DNA of 64,000 bases, taken from the NCBI RefSeq assembly GCF_958298935.1, contig NC_084940.1:6540001-6604000 (forward strand), in the 5' to 3' direction. Source of the DNA: Phragmites australis. Lineage: Eukaryota > Streptophyta > Magnoliopsida > Poales > Poaceae. Shown piece after piece: positions 34,964-47,142 of the stretch; positions within the stretch are counted from its first letter, which is position 1, and every line of letters begins with the position of its first letter. Under the pieces are notes generated by a model. The model ran no database searches. It was not told where the DNA came from and worked only from the letters and a program-made list of their open reading frames with translations. The position numbers and the translations under genes were made by a program.

Positions 34964-36800
34964 CTACGCAACAGGTGCATTTTTCGGACAATACTTGTAC
35001 GTGTGACCTGTTTCATTGCACTGGCTACATCGCTTCACCGTTGGTCCCACCTCGGATTCATCCATATTATTGTGAATCCGGCGAGTTTGTCGACGTCCCG
35101 ATGCGTTCTTCATCCTTTCCAAATCAGGCACATAGATTCGTGAAGGGCCTGGATTACTTGTAAATGTATCAATAATGTTGTAGCCATACAGCTCATGATT
35201 CCAGGTGTTCAGTATCTGATCCTTCATGAAATACTTTGAAACATATTGCCTGGGAAGCATATTGTGCTCCGCACACACAACTATGATATGTGTACAAGGC
35301 CTGTGAAGCAGTTGTGGCTTCTGACACGTACAAATGCATGACCCACTCCTAAGCACGCACTCTTGCACATGCCGCTCACGTCTTCCACCCCTGCGATCCT
35401 TATCCCGGCACAGGACACTGAACCTGTGCTCCACAGTCCCCTGTTGATTAGCGCAGCCTTCTTTGTGGCCTTCTCCATGTACTCACATAGCATCCGTCCA
35501 TAAAGCATACGGCTATCTTCCAATACCTTCGAAGCAGTTGCGTACCGATCAATGAAGTATCTGCAAGTCCCATGCATAATACCTTCTACAATTCCAACGA
35601 GTGAGAGGGACTTCATACCCTGCATGACCCAGTATAGACCTCAGCAAGATTTGTTGTCATTATCCCATACCTTACCCCACCACTGTCGTACAGCAAAGCC
35701 CATTTTTCATTTGGCTCATTACGTATCCACTGCAAAAAGTTTCTAATAGCTTACCCTTACCTCCTTACTATTTGAGGAGTATCTGTTGGGAGAGGTCCAA
35801 GAACTATCGGTTCATTACATGTGGCTGCTACCTCAGTTGTCTGTTTCATAGTTAGTTCGTCCAGTCTTACCCATAGGGCATTGAACTTTCTTTGCTTGTT
35901 TTGACTGCATAATTTCTTGAAAAGCTTCATCAAGTCTTTGTTTTTGAACTGTCTGTAAAAGTTCGCACCCATATGACGCATGCACCACCTGCTCTTCAAG
36001 TCGAGCCACTTTGCTGTAACACACCGTCGAACACTCCCATATTGCATATCCAGCAAAGCCTGCAACAACTTTGTATGTCTATCATAAATCAAACAAACAT
36101 CTAGCCGGTCCAGAACGATAGCATGCTTCACCTGCTCAAGGAACCAATACCAGCTATCCCCGTTCTCACTCTCCATGAAGGCAAATCCCAATGGCAGAAC
36201 TTTGTTGTTCCCGTCAACCCCAATTGCAGATAATATCTGTCCTTTATACTTCTCAGTGAGGAACGCCCCGTCCAGGCAAATGATGGGTCAACAGTGTCAA
36301 AATGCTTTGATGGTTGTCGCGAATGCAAAGAAAGCACGCTGCAATACTCGTTTCCCGCTGTACTCCACATCAGTCGAGGGGTAATGCTTGATATTATAGT
36401 AACTTCCAGGGTTTCTTCTACATATTGTGGCTAATTGACGAGGTAGATTGTGATATGAATCTTCATATGTCCCGAACCTCATCTCAATAGCCTTCTGTTT
36501 CACCCTCCATGTCTTCGCGTAGTTTATTGTATACTGAAACCTTTGCTCAATAGAACGGATTATTGATCGTTGCTCATACTTCAGGTTGTCCATAATCTCT
36601 CCATACATAACATTGGCAATAAAAGCAGATGACAGGTTTCGGTGGGCAAACTCTATTTCCTCAATGTGACAATTATACTCCCTGACTATTGAGCACTGCC
36701 AGTAGTCTACCCATTTCCCTCTGAATGCGTGCACCCGTTAAAGACATTCAGGTACCAAACACTTCACATCGTACTCCCTTTTACTTGACTTAATAACCTT
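34964..36800 (-). pseudogene. MURA-type Mutator transposase relic
   Basis: The N-terminal part at 36735-36840 reads SKREYDVKCLVPECL, the MuDR DNA-binding type. At 36297-36734 follows the helical region with RNLSSAFIANVMY and AFFAFATTIKAF. At 35757-36191 the MULE transposase core continues with MGFAFMESENGDSWYWFLEQV, then a WCMRHMGANFYRQF segment. The C-terminal part (34964-35434) has a SWIM finger (CTCQKPQLLHRPCTHIIVVC) and a zinc knuckle (CSQCNETGHTYKYCPKN). Order and spacing match MURA/FAR1-like MULE transposases. Frameshifts lie between the blocks; sequence up to about 37560 has further pieces with stops. Confidence 0.82.
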
Positions 36801-38124
36801 GAACTGCCTCCAAAGAGACATCGACCAGAATTTAGTTGCATCAATAACAGACTCCTTTGTAGGGTACATAGCACTCTGAGACACCTCGTTTTCATGATAC
36901 TCTCACGGTGTCCGATCAGCCTCACTAACCACCAGCTTTAAAAATTCCTGATTCCTCCACTCTACAAGAACATGAGCATTTCCCTCCTCGTCGGATGAAG
37001 CCTCATCGGTAGCGGCTTTCTCCAGCTCTTGGTACTCTAACTCCACTCTTCAATTTATGCTAGGGATGTGCTCTCCCTCATCGGCTACACCTATCGGTTG
37101 CATCTCAGGCATATCCTCAACATCTTTTCTGGCCCCTACTTTTACCGGGTCTGATTCATCTACCACTGTCTGATTGTTCCCGCTATTGCTTCCGCAGAGT
37201 TTGTCTCTGTTAGATCCTTCTGGTACGCCTCAACTAACAAAATCAGAGGGAGCCCACGGTCACATGATATATTTACATACTGCCTCCAAGTAGATGTCGC
37301 ATCGATCAGGACGAGCTTGCCAAAGTAGCCCTGATTAGCATGGCTTAGGACAACACTCAGCTTAAGATCATATTGCTACGGATCCAGTTGAAAAAGCCAC
37401 ATCAGCCACTTGCACACACCCACAATGGTTCTCTCATTGGCTTTACTAAGACCCTTGACGATATAACGAAACCCAGAGAGATCTACACCGTTATGACCTC
37501 ATTAGCTTTACTAAGACCCTTGATGATATGACGAAATCCAGAGAGATCTACACTGTTATGACCATAACTAATTTGATCTTCATCATAATATATCTGAAAA
37601 TATAATTTATCTTGCATCCCTAGAAACATCCGTAAATATATCCAATGTTAATACCGACAAACTATATTTCTGATTATTGAAACTAAAAAAAATTACTGAC
37701 ACTGATTATTGCCTAACAATAGGTTCTTCAATAATGCCCCTAAGCAAACTAACCTATAATTATTATTAACATCATTATTCTGTATCATCTAGATATTTGA
37801 AACTACCATACTAAAAATACTACTATGTATTTAATAGCTATCCTACCATGTCGTAATTAATATTGATAATATAATATAGAATACAGCATTTTTTAAACCC
37901 TAAATCCTAGGTCATACCGCTAAATTCTAGATCTAGTGGTACTTTACTTACTAACGAAAATATGAGTATAAAAGAAATTATCGAAAAATGCTCTTCAAAT
38001 CTGCCGATCGAAAATAGTAAGGCTTCACCGCGCTGTCTCCCTCTTCTCTCATTTTCTCTTTTTTTTCGGAATAAAATGAAAATTTTCTCTTAATTTAACG
38101 GCTTATATAGAGGAGAGAGGAGGG

Positions 38125-38338
38125 GAGGGGGTGTGGGGCTGACCTCCTAAACGCTTCCTTAGAGGGCGGTAAGGGTGGCGGGTGCTAGGAACCCCCTACC
38201 CGTCCTCTGAGAGGACGGTTAGGCCCTTTGCCGCTTTTTTAAAGGGCGGTAAGGACTCCTTATCGTCCTCTGAGAAGGCTGTAGCTCTTTCAAAAGACGA
38301 CAATCGCCTATTTCTATAAATGTAGCTCCGAAAAATCT
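38125..38338. repeat. Right terminal inverted repeat of the MULE
   Basis: It is the reverse-complement partner of 32478-32690. It includes 'cctctgagaggacgg' and 'agagggcggtaag' blocks. Confidence 0.7.
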
Positions 38339-39437
38339 AGGACGGAATCGTTCAAGGCGTGCGCAAGAGCTGGGCCGCGGGACTGAAGCGTGAGGGGCTG
38401 GGCACGGGCTGCAGACAAGAAACACTGGATTGCGTAATAACTGAAATCAACTTAATCTGTTTCCGAAAGGCACTTTGCCTTCACAAGAAACAACAAAGCT
38501 GTCGAAACCTGCATATATATAAAGAACCGCAAATTTACCTGAGAATCGCCCCATCATACATAAGATTTTCTCAGTGAGTTCATGTCAGCAGATCAACTCA
38601 CTGGCATCTAAAGCTGGACGTAACGATAAGTAAACTACTACAAGTAGAGTAGTCGTAGCACTGAACTGGCAAGTGAGTGAGTGACCACCTGCAGAGGGTG
38701 GGACTACCTTTTTTTTCTAGACCGGGAAGGAAAAGGTGGCTGATCGCCATTGTTCTGACCTTACGTATTAGAGCGATGAGGCACTCACATGACCTGTTTC
38801 AAGGCCATCCCCACCCGGTGGTCTCACCTCATCTCTCATGAGAGCTTTTAGGAAAGGGCTCTCCTACACACTAGTCCCTACTGCATTTGTGTGCCTAGGG
38901 GAGAAGAACATCAGCAGTAGCTGTAGCTTGGCCAAAGACAACCGTGCTGGAAGGATCGAACTAACCTCCTGAATGATTCGGGCGGGCCTCGCCTGACTTT
39001 CATGGGAAGAAACATGCATGCATTAGCACACCAACACAAAACTTCACTTAGCAATGTACCATTGTGCCCCATGCATGCATGAATGCATAGCATTTTGTAG
39101 ATGCTTGAAACCCTTCATTTCTTTACTTTCCTGAGGAGCAGCGAGCAAATCCTTTTCCATTTATCTTTTCCACTAACAGTGGTGACACCATCTTATGTAG
39201 CAAATCCTTTTCCACTAACAGTGGTGATTAGTACAAGGCAGAATTCAGAATTTATGATACACAAAAGTTCTGAGACATTGCCCATGTGAGAACGGTGTGA
39301 AAATACTGCTAATGCACTGTTAACTGAATCATTGACACAACAAATAAATAGTGTCTCTTGGTTGGAATAAAGAAGAAGAAATAGTAGCAAACAAGTGACT
39401 TACCTCTGAAGCAAATGAAAAGGCTAAAAGAAAGTTG

Positions 39438-39438
<1 letters not shown>

Positions 39439-39475
<37 letters not shown>
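39439..39475. repeat. (CT)n microsatellite
   Basis: An uninterrupted CT dinucleotide run of about 37 bp. Confidence 0.95.
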
Positions 39476-39479
<4 letters not shown>

Positions 39480-41558
39480 GAACCCCATTTGTCCTGTGTC
39501 CCTAGTGAGACAACCCAGCTAGCCTTTCCCCTTCTTGCTTTCTGTTCTTTTGCGCTGCAAGGGGAGGAGAGGACCCTTAAATTGTAGGGTTCTTTCACCC
39601 TGAGGTGCCACTTCTCTTTCCTACCCCCATGGACAGCCATCTTTCCATCTTTTCCCTGTCGATCTCTTTTTGTTTCATTAATCTGTGTCCCGGCCCTGAC
39701 ATGCCGAGCTGAGCCACCACTACGGTGTGAGGGCGACGGGGGCACATACTCCGGTGGCTCTCCGCTGAAAAGGGACTCATCAACCAAAAGGAGAAGAGAG
39801 TAAGCAGAAACTGGCCGTCTGTGCATTGTCACTGCCTCACTGGTCAGTGATGAACTGATGATAGGAAGGAGAAGTGAAATGTGGAAGTGACTAGGGAAGG
39901 GCATCTTGGAAGGAAGTAGCTAGGATTTGCACTTGCACGTTCCTTTGCTCCGTTTGGACCAAAGATTCTTTTCTGAACGTTTTAGCCTTTAGCAAAATCT
40001 GGTAGAGATGATGAAACTTTCCGTTCATCTGTCTAGATCAAGGAGCCATAGGTCCTCCACTTCATCTCTGTATGATGAAAAACAGTATGGAAGCTCGTCA
40101 AATGATCAAAAGCCATGGAGGCTGCCTGCTGATGGTGTCCATGACAACTGACGGTTGCGATAGTTACCTATCATGGTCCATGACTCGTGGCATAAATCAG
40201 ATATGGACATGTCCTAGTCTTAAAAGGCTACTCCACCCGATTTCAAATATAAGACTATATATCCTCAGCTAATATGGGTACATCGTTCGCCAAAAAAGTA
40301 ATATAACATAAGCACATCACGAATCTCTTAGCTAATGAACACGAGAAAAATAAGCATAACAATCATTTTCTTCAATCTACATGATTGTGTCTGTGCCATC
40401 TATCCCTGTCACAGCACTATCTGACACGAGGAATCGCGTCGAAGAGTACAGTGTAAGTAGCAGCACTACCCCAAGAAAATGTTCTATCGCGATCGGTACG
40501 TGGCCTCTTCGTCGTGTTATGGCGAGAGGAATATCGATCGAGCCGGTGGGGCCCACATGGAGGTGAGGTGAGTTGAGTGGACGGGCATGGTATGTAGAGC
40601 TATGCGACATATATAACTCGGTATATTCTGTAAGAACTATCTTAATCGTATATCTTTTATATAATAGTAATCTATTTATTGATTCACTTATCTATTATAT
40701 TATTTTTCTCATCTATTCTTTTAATATTAATTTTAACGTAAAAAGATGGTAGTAAGGTCATATCTAACAGATACTTAAAAATTCATCCTCTATAATACTA
40801 TTACAGTATCACTTAATATTATTACAATATCCTCTATTTTTTTCATTTCCAACAGCTACTCTATTTTTCACCTTCCATTACTCTACTCCTTCCCTCGAGC
40901 CCACATGCATACTATGTGAATAGTGATACGGATGCTATAGGGTACCAGTAAATTAGGAGTAACACATTCTCACTCTGTAACACTGTTCACTTTGATATCG
41001 TAGTTATTAAAGGCAAAATTTCAGCGTAACAGTATTTTTAAGTTCCTATAACACTGAAAATCTCTCCTATTGTAGATGACCTAATAAGCCATGTATGGCT
41101 AGTGGAATTTTCCTATTCCGACAGCTATCGCCCTCGTCCATTGTTCAGTGCCCATGCCCACTACCACTTGCCTGCAGGTCCCGATCGACTCGCGTGGCAT
41201 CTTGAGGTAAACGCCCTGTGAGATGACAGGTGGGGCCGAGTGACATGGTGCGCCTGCCGCGTGTACCGCATATCGTTTTGTCTCGTTGTACGCCACAGAT
41301 GGGACAAGCCCGGTCCAACGTCCGACGCTGCAAAGCCATTGAGGCAATGAGCTAATGATGTCGTAGCCTCGTAGGGATAGGATGGTGTGTACTGTCTGTT
41401 GCAATTGGAGGTTATTGTTAGCTTTGATACCTAGCTACCGTCCAAAGTCAGCTAAAAAATCTTTCTTGCCACGATCAATCAAGATCTGGATTGCCTTTCT
41501 TTACCCAAAAATAATCATGATCTGAAATTGTCACATCATCTCTTTTCACTATGATATA

Positions 41559-41840
41559 TTATATTAGTAGTTGACTAATAAAAGAAACATTCTTATTCAC
41601 TCTGAGACTTAGAAATTATCACATTAATAGTAGAAAAATGAAAATAAAATATTTTTATATATATTTATAAATTACCCACCATTGCAATTACAGAAATCTA
41701 TTATATTAGTAATTGGCCAATAAAAAAAACATTCTCCTTCGCTCTCAAGGTCTAGAAATTACCACGTTAATCAGAGAAAAAAGAAAACAAAATGTCCCAA
41801 AACATATTTATAAATTACCCACCACTGTTATTATAAAAAA
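41559..41840. repeat. Two-copy tandem duplication, ~142-bp period
   Basis: 'ttatattagt' begins at 41559 and again at 41701, and both are followed by '.gac/gccaataaaa..aaacattct', 'agaaatta.cac.ttaat', and 'atttataaattacccaccа'-type text with substitutions. The copies are diverged and flank no recognisable gene. Confidence 0.75.
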
Positions 41841-43171
41841 TAAACCCAAAATACCCCTTATTCATGCTTCTCTGCAACCCACCTCTGCCATTATTAAAAA
41901 ATAAATCAAATGCCAGAAGAAAAAAGATAACATAATTTGGTTAATGCATAAGTTCTTTGCACCCTACATGAATTTAAAAGTTTAAAGTTGCAATTAAAAT
42001 GACCGTTTGATGTAAAATGTAATAGAAAAAGGAAAAAACATAGAAACATAGTTCTATACCAGAGGTGTAAAAAAAAAAGATAAGACCTAATACAGAAGGA
42101 TGACCGACCTATTCAAATTGTAGAAAACAAATCTACGCTCAAAGAAAAAACCTAACATATTCTCTCTTCCAGCCAGACGATGAAGACAGGCTAGTGGTTT
42201 GACTGGTAGGTGTCATTGCTCGCTCTGCAATAGTGGAATGGGATATGTGCGGTGATGGGCAGGAAGACATTGACGCAAAAGATGTTACAATGCGTAGTGG
42301 TGTTGAAGCGTGAGACGAGCTTGCACTGTGTATCCAATGCTAGATGACTGAGATGGATGCAACAAAAAAACAGAAGTCCAATGACCCGTACGACCATTGA
42401 CATCAACAGAGAAAATGATTGGTATGGAAGGATACAGTCGCTATTGCACTAAGATTGGACCCTAAAGCTCAAGGTCATGGCGTTAGCTAGGTGGAACAGC
42501 AAGACATAGCCCGCATATCGTTGATGGCTGAACCTCAACCTTTGACAGCAACAAGGAACATCGACGAAGCCATTGATTCGCAGAGCAGGACATGGGAGTG
42601 AAACAATGTAGGAGGATACAGACTCCGCTGCACTGTGCTCGAATTGTGTAGCTCAAGGTCGTGGCGTTAGGAAGGCAATTGGAATGGTGCAGTCTGACCG
42701 CGCAGATTATGGAGAGTGACGTTCCAACCCAACCAAAAGTTATTCGATTGTAATAGCAAAAAAATAAGAATAAGTGCATGCGGAACATAATCTAAATAAA
42801 ATAGAGCAAAGAGATGATGATATAGTTCTCAGACAGATGAAAATGTCGTTACAGTAGAGACATATTAGAATTATGTCTATCAATAAGCAGTCATAGTAGT
42901 GATAGAAAGAAGAACGATGGTAAGGTAAATAACAAATTCATGATAAAGCTAGAATGATAAAATGATACATCATAGTTCGATTGTTGATACTAGCCATGCA
43001 AATTGTGCGGGCTAGCCTGCTAGTTTAGTTTAGATTGGAAACCATATATCTATTTTTTTATACAAACAATCTTCTATAAGGAGACCATTATATTAATGCA
43101 CAACCAGACGAGAGCGTGATCCGTCACCTTCCTTTTTTTTTTCCAATAATGGTTATAATTATATCCTTATG

Positions 43172-44236
43172 TGTTAGAATATATGGGCTTAGCTCATTAT
43201 ATTTGTATAATTTCTAATAAATCTTAAAGGCTCAATCATGTGAGGGAGATATATTTCTTTAGTCTCACCTTGCTATGGATGTAGATGGAGATCAACTTAA
43301 AAGGGTTTCTCTCTTCCACTCATTTAGCATGTGTGGATGAGAGTATTAGAAGAACACACGTGCACGCTCGCTCTCCACGTCGGGCTGTGGCCGCAACGAG
43401 AGCAGATGGCGCGGACGCGTGGCACCTGCTTGAATGGTCCACCGAAATCGGATCTAGTTGCTTGCGCAGGTCCGGCTTCCTTTTGCAATTTATTTCTTTT
43501 TACTGTATGGGTAAACGGGTAAATATATGGAAATCATATCGGTCAAAACTTCGATCATGGGGGCGTAACTATATCCGATCGTGGTGCGTCTCAACCGCGT
43601 GACTCTCCCTCTATACATATCTGTCAGCCGTCGTACGTAGGAGAGACGCGAGTTGCATATTCTCAATTTGGGTTTTTGCCAATTTCTCTCTGCTGCGCCA
43701 TTGCACGTAGACTATTCCATCCCGCTGCGCCAGCGTGCACTGACGAACGGGAGAGCAGGTCTCCAGAACTCGTTACTCTTGGGATCTTGCACTGGGATAG
43801 GGCAAATAAGATTTTTGAAAAGCACTCATCGCGACTGCTCATGATTTGCTTCCTCTATATCATCGTGTGTTATTTTGTCTACATTATCACCGTCGTCGCC
43901 ATCTGCTACATCGAGATCAACTTCGGCTATTTCATCTTCGTTACCGCCTACTGCATCGACGTCAAAGGAGCTTCTGTATCTTACGTCGCCATCAGGTATG
44001 TACACTACAATCCTACTCATGTGTTTTAGTCGATACATTTCTCGAGTGAGCTAGTCAAGATTTTTCTTGAGTATCTAGTCGAGGCTGATTGAGGTTGGTC
44101 AAATTTTAGTCGATTCTACTCGAATCTTATCGGGTCCGTCCGAACTAGTCAATAATTAATTATCTTTATCTATTCATGTTCCTGTTATACTAAGGATTAA
44201 ATTAAATTAAATATGAAAGTGTTATTATTTCCAACA
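43172..44236. repeat. Solo LTR with perfect TSD TTATG
   Basis: The segment starts TGTTAGAATATATGGGC and ends TTATTTCCAACA, with short inverted ends TGTT(A/G)GAA. It is flanked by TTATG at 43167-43171 and TTATG at 44237-44241. At 1065 bp with no coding region it is a solo LTR, probably of a copia-type element; the family is not certain. It includes a GC-richer block (43380-43620) and text such as GGGAGAGCAGGTCTCC that could be leader sequence. Confidence 0.85.
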
Positions 44237-44241
44237 TTATG

Positions 44242-44992
44242 AACAATACGAGTATAATATAAGTGAAATTAACAGTAAATTTTAGTGTTGGAGTTTGAAC
44301 CAAGTCAACCTGCACCTTACATTTTGCAACAGAGTGAGAGTACCATACACATGTAGCTTAAAAAAAGTTCGATCTTTTGTTTTTTACTAAATCTATTTAT
44401 TGGCTTTAGATTCAAGGAAAGCATACCAGTTTCATGGTCCATAGATGGAGGGAAAAAAGAAAAGCAAGACAACAGGTGCAACGCTTTATCTAGCTGCCAC
44501 TCTGTTCTCTACAGTGCTACTTCGAATGTAGGCAACACTCTTCGGTGGGCGCAAAGAACAATCTTGCTCAAATGATCATTTCTAACTGTAGACTGCTAGG
44601 GACCGTCCGATGATTACTGTGCTGGTGATGCTAATGCCCACACCAACCATGTGTGCGTCCACGTCACCATGGCTCCTCAGTCCTCATCGCCGATTGCCGG
44701 GTGACCACTGCAAAAGTGGTTCTTGCTGGAAATCACTGATTTAAAATGAGTTCATGGAAGGGAAGACGTTCCCCGGTGTCTAATTAAACCGGGCGGGGTT
44801 CTCTAATCCGAGTGGGCTCGATGTGCTCCTAGTTCCTCAACCACTAAAAACGTGAGAGAACGAAATCACAGATCTCAAATGCAGACCACTCATCCTGTTG
44901 ATATATAAAGGTAATGATTTTATCGTAGAATAGCCTTTTGGAATGGAAGAATTTACATACGGTCGTCTACTGTTAATCGAGCACGGGACTTC
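44242..44992. other. Short intergenic stretch, nothing assigned
   Basis: No coding region or element end that I can support. The last 8 bases (44993-45000, CTTGAGTA) are the left target duplication of the hAT-type element. Confidence 0.4.
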
Positions 44993-45363
44993 CTTGAGTA
45001 TAGGCCCGGCAACGGGTGGGTCGGGGCGGGGTGCAGTGAGAACGTACCCGACCCGAAATTCAAATAAAAAAACCCGACTTTGGCCCCAATTCGTCTAACG
45101 GGTGCAACGCTTGCATAGGCAGTGGCCGAGAGTTGGACGTAGGGTGGGAGAGTGGCGACCGGGAGGCGGACTCGGGAGGGCGGGAGGCGGACGTGGGGCG
45201 AGAGGCGGCGGTAGGCTACAGGCACGACAGCGGGGGCAGCGGCAGACGTGGCCATTGGCGTGAGCTTTTTGTGCGCTTGCTAGGGACCCACGAGCAAGCA
45301 TCTACCTCTAGCCCCGACCCAACCCGCGACCCCCGCGGGTGAAAATGTAGCCCCGACCACGCC

Positions 45364-46826
45364 TGTCGGTGAATCAGGAACCAGGGGTCCCCGAATCCCG
45401 AGGCCAAGCTAGCAATCCACCACGTGTCGTCATTCCGCGGGGTCTCCTCCGCAAGGTAAAAAAGATTAAATCCCGGGAGAGGGCGCTCGGGGCCACAGTC
45501 GGTGGTCCCTGAATACCCAAGTTCCCCGATGATCTGCGAAGTCTAAGTGCCGGGAAGAAAATGCTCGGAAAGGTGTACGGTGACCCCCGAGCACCCAAGT
45601 CCCCCGACGACCAGGAAAGCTAAGTACCGGGAGAAGTGTGCCCAGGGCCGCGAGCGGTGGCCCCCTGGGCACCCAAGTATCCCGAGGACCCACTGAAGGA
45701 AGTTCCGGGAGAGAGTGCTCGGGGCTGCGTGCAGCGGCCCCCGAGCACTCGGTCCCCCGAGGATCCGTACAAGTGTGCCCGGGAGAGAGTGCTCAGGGAG
45801 GTGAACAGTGACCCCCGAGCACTCGGTTCCCCGAGGGCCAAGAAAGGGTATTCTCGGGAGAGAGTGCTCGGGGAGGTGAAGAGTACCCCCGAGCACTCGG
45901 TTCCCCGCCGTCTCAAAAAGCCCCCTGACAGTGGCCCCGACAGGGGTCCACTGATGAGGTGTCGGCTAGTCAAAGGCCTGAGGCCGCATTTAAGAGTGCG
46001 CGTGGCCTGTCACCTCCAACTGCTCCCGCCACGCTCGGTGTCAGTTCCTGCCACATTCTGGCAGAAGGGAGTGGGGTCATTAAATGCATGGGTCCCGTCC
46101 CGTGCCATCCGGCCCGTCTCGGGATAACATCGTGAGGGCCGAGGCGTTCCGTCTGCCGCGCTGCTGTGGCAGGAGAACAAGACAGGGCGGGCACGCCGGG
46201 CCGCTCTGCGGCTGCCCGGTGGGCCCTCTCCACGGCGCCAGTTACCAGTGCATTTATGGTGACAGACGACCAGGCGTGGGGCGCATTCTGCCCCCGGTCA
46301 CTTCGCACAGAGGCTATGATGACGCCCTTTCCATTTATGGTGCCTTGTGACTCGTGTCCTCCCATTCGGGGCACGCTACTGCCGGCGGGTATTTAAAGCA
46401 GCCGGCAGCACGGACAAAGACAAGTTTGGAAAAACAATCTCTGAGCAATCCCAGAGGAAGTAAGTAGAGAAGGGAAGAGAAGATCGGGAACACCAAAAAA
46501 CCAACAGATACACATAGACCGAAGAACAAGGGGCCCCTGGCTCTAGGGTAGAGAAACATTCTTGTAACCAACAACATCCTTGAGGGACATTCTCAGGGCA
46601 TTTATAGTATCCATACAGAAGTAGGGTGTTATGCCTGCGTGCGGCCCGAACCTGTCTAAACGCTAATGCATTTACTTCTTTCCGCGCTAGATCATTCCAC
46701 CCCCGCCGACTATTGCATTTATACCTATTTATTTCTCCGGCGAACATATTCAAGATCATCCCCCCCGGCCGAATCTCTAAAAAGGGGTCCCTCAGGATCC
46801 CTGCGACAGGAGTTAACCCTCCGACA
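45364..46826 (+). repeat. Solo LTR nested in the hAT element, perfect TSD ACGCC
   Basis: It starts TGTCGGTGAATCAGG and ends CCTCCGACA, flanked by ACGCC at 45359-45363 and ACGCC at 46827-46831. The text matches the minus-strand solo LTR at 12942-13979. 'GGGTATTTAAAGCAGCC' at about 46387-46403 gives a TATA-like promoter, followed by a long R-U5-like part ending 'GGGGTCCCTCAGGATCCC..', which the other copy also has. It is 1463 bp and has no internal region. Confidence 0.92.
45470..45905. repeat. ~78-bp tandem array in the solo LTR
   Basis: About six units carry 'ccgggagagagtgctcgggg', 'ccccgagcactcggt' and 'ccccgagg', with starts near 45475, 45552, 45629, 45706, 45780 and 45857. Each unit contains short palindromes such as CCGAGCACTCGG. 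It corresponds to 13505-13900. Confidence 0.85.
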
Positions 46827-46913
46827 ACGCCCTCACTAGATGTAAAACCAGCGGGGACCCAACCCACCCCACCCCGCCCCTTTGCCGGCCCTACTCGAGT
46901 ATTGGTCATAACG

Positions 46914-47045
46914 ATGTGATCAAAACTCACGCAGTATACCAGTGAAGGACTGCGCTCTCACTAAACCGGCCAAGATTCGAGTCCTGGTACCTCCTTAAGA
47001 TAAATGAGGGGTTGTCTGCCCTCCGATCTTTTAGAAAAACTACAT
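46914..47045 (+). repeat. Possible tRNA-derived SINE fragment
   Basis: The text GATTCGAGTCCTGG at about 46975 resembles a B-box, followed by 'ctgccctccgatctttt', an ending seen in some grass SINEs. No clear A-box and no target duplication are visible, so this is only a candidate. Confidence 0.25.
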
Positions 47046-47142
47046 GAACTTTCCAACATGAGTATTGGTGACGAAGACACTAGCCAGTGAGTTAGGTATA
47101 ACTATTTACGATGGGGGTGGAGGATCGGTAGTGTGCAGGTGG

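Larger units (their letters stand above)
32477..38338 (-). mobile_element. Decayed Mutator-like element (MULE) with PMD/GRF cargo
   Basis: The ends are related in inverted orientation over about 200 bp: 32478-32690 against the reverse complement of 38125-38338. They share 'gaaagagct.cagcc', 'ggcctaaccg.cctctcagagg.cgggtaggg' and similar text. Between them, on the minus strand, lie a MURA-type transposase relic, then a plant mobile domain, then a GRF zinc finger. The exact terminal base and the expected 9-bp duplication are not resolved. Both genes have in-frame stops and frameshifts, so the element cannot move on its own. Confidence 0.75.
38339..43166. other. Intergenic stretch with simple repeats
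   Basis: I see no gene that I can support. It contains a (CT)n run at 39439-39475 and a two-copy tandem duplication at 41559-41840 (listed). A 191-codon minus-strand frame at 39329-39904 runs through the CT repeat and has no recognisable domain. Confidence 0.45.
45001..46893. mobile_element. Non-autonomous hAT-type element carrying a nested solo LTR
   Basis: The left end TAGGCCCGGCAACGGG and the right end (reverse complement TAGGGCCGGCAAAGGG) are near-identical inverted termini of the kind seen in plant hAT elements. The flanks are CTTGAGTA (44993-45000) and CTCGAGTA (46894-46901), an 8-bp duplication with one difference, as expected for hAT. Without the solo LTR at 45364-46826 and its duplicated 5 bp, the element is about 425 bp and GC-rich, with no transposase. 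Confidence 0.82.

Noticed and set aside
39329..39904. 191-codon minus-strand frame
   Set aside because: It reads through a (CT)n microsatellite as an Arg-Glu repeat and has no recognisable domain. I could not support it as a gene.
43003..43024. Helitron 3' end (hairpin-like GCGGGCTAGCCTGC followed by CTAGT)
   Set aside because: The hairpin overlaps the CTAGT instead of lying about 10 bases before it, and no matching TC 5' end or protein was found.
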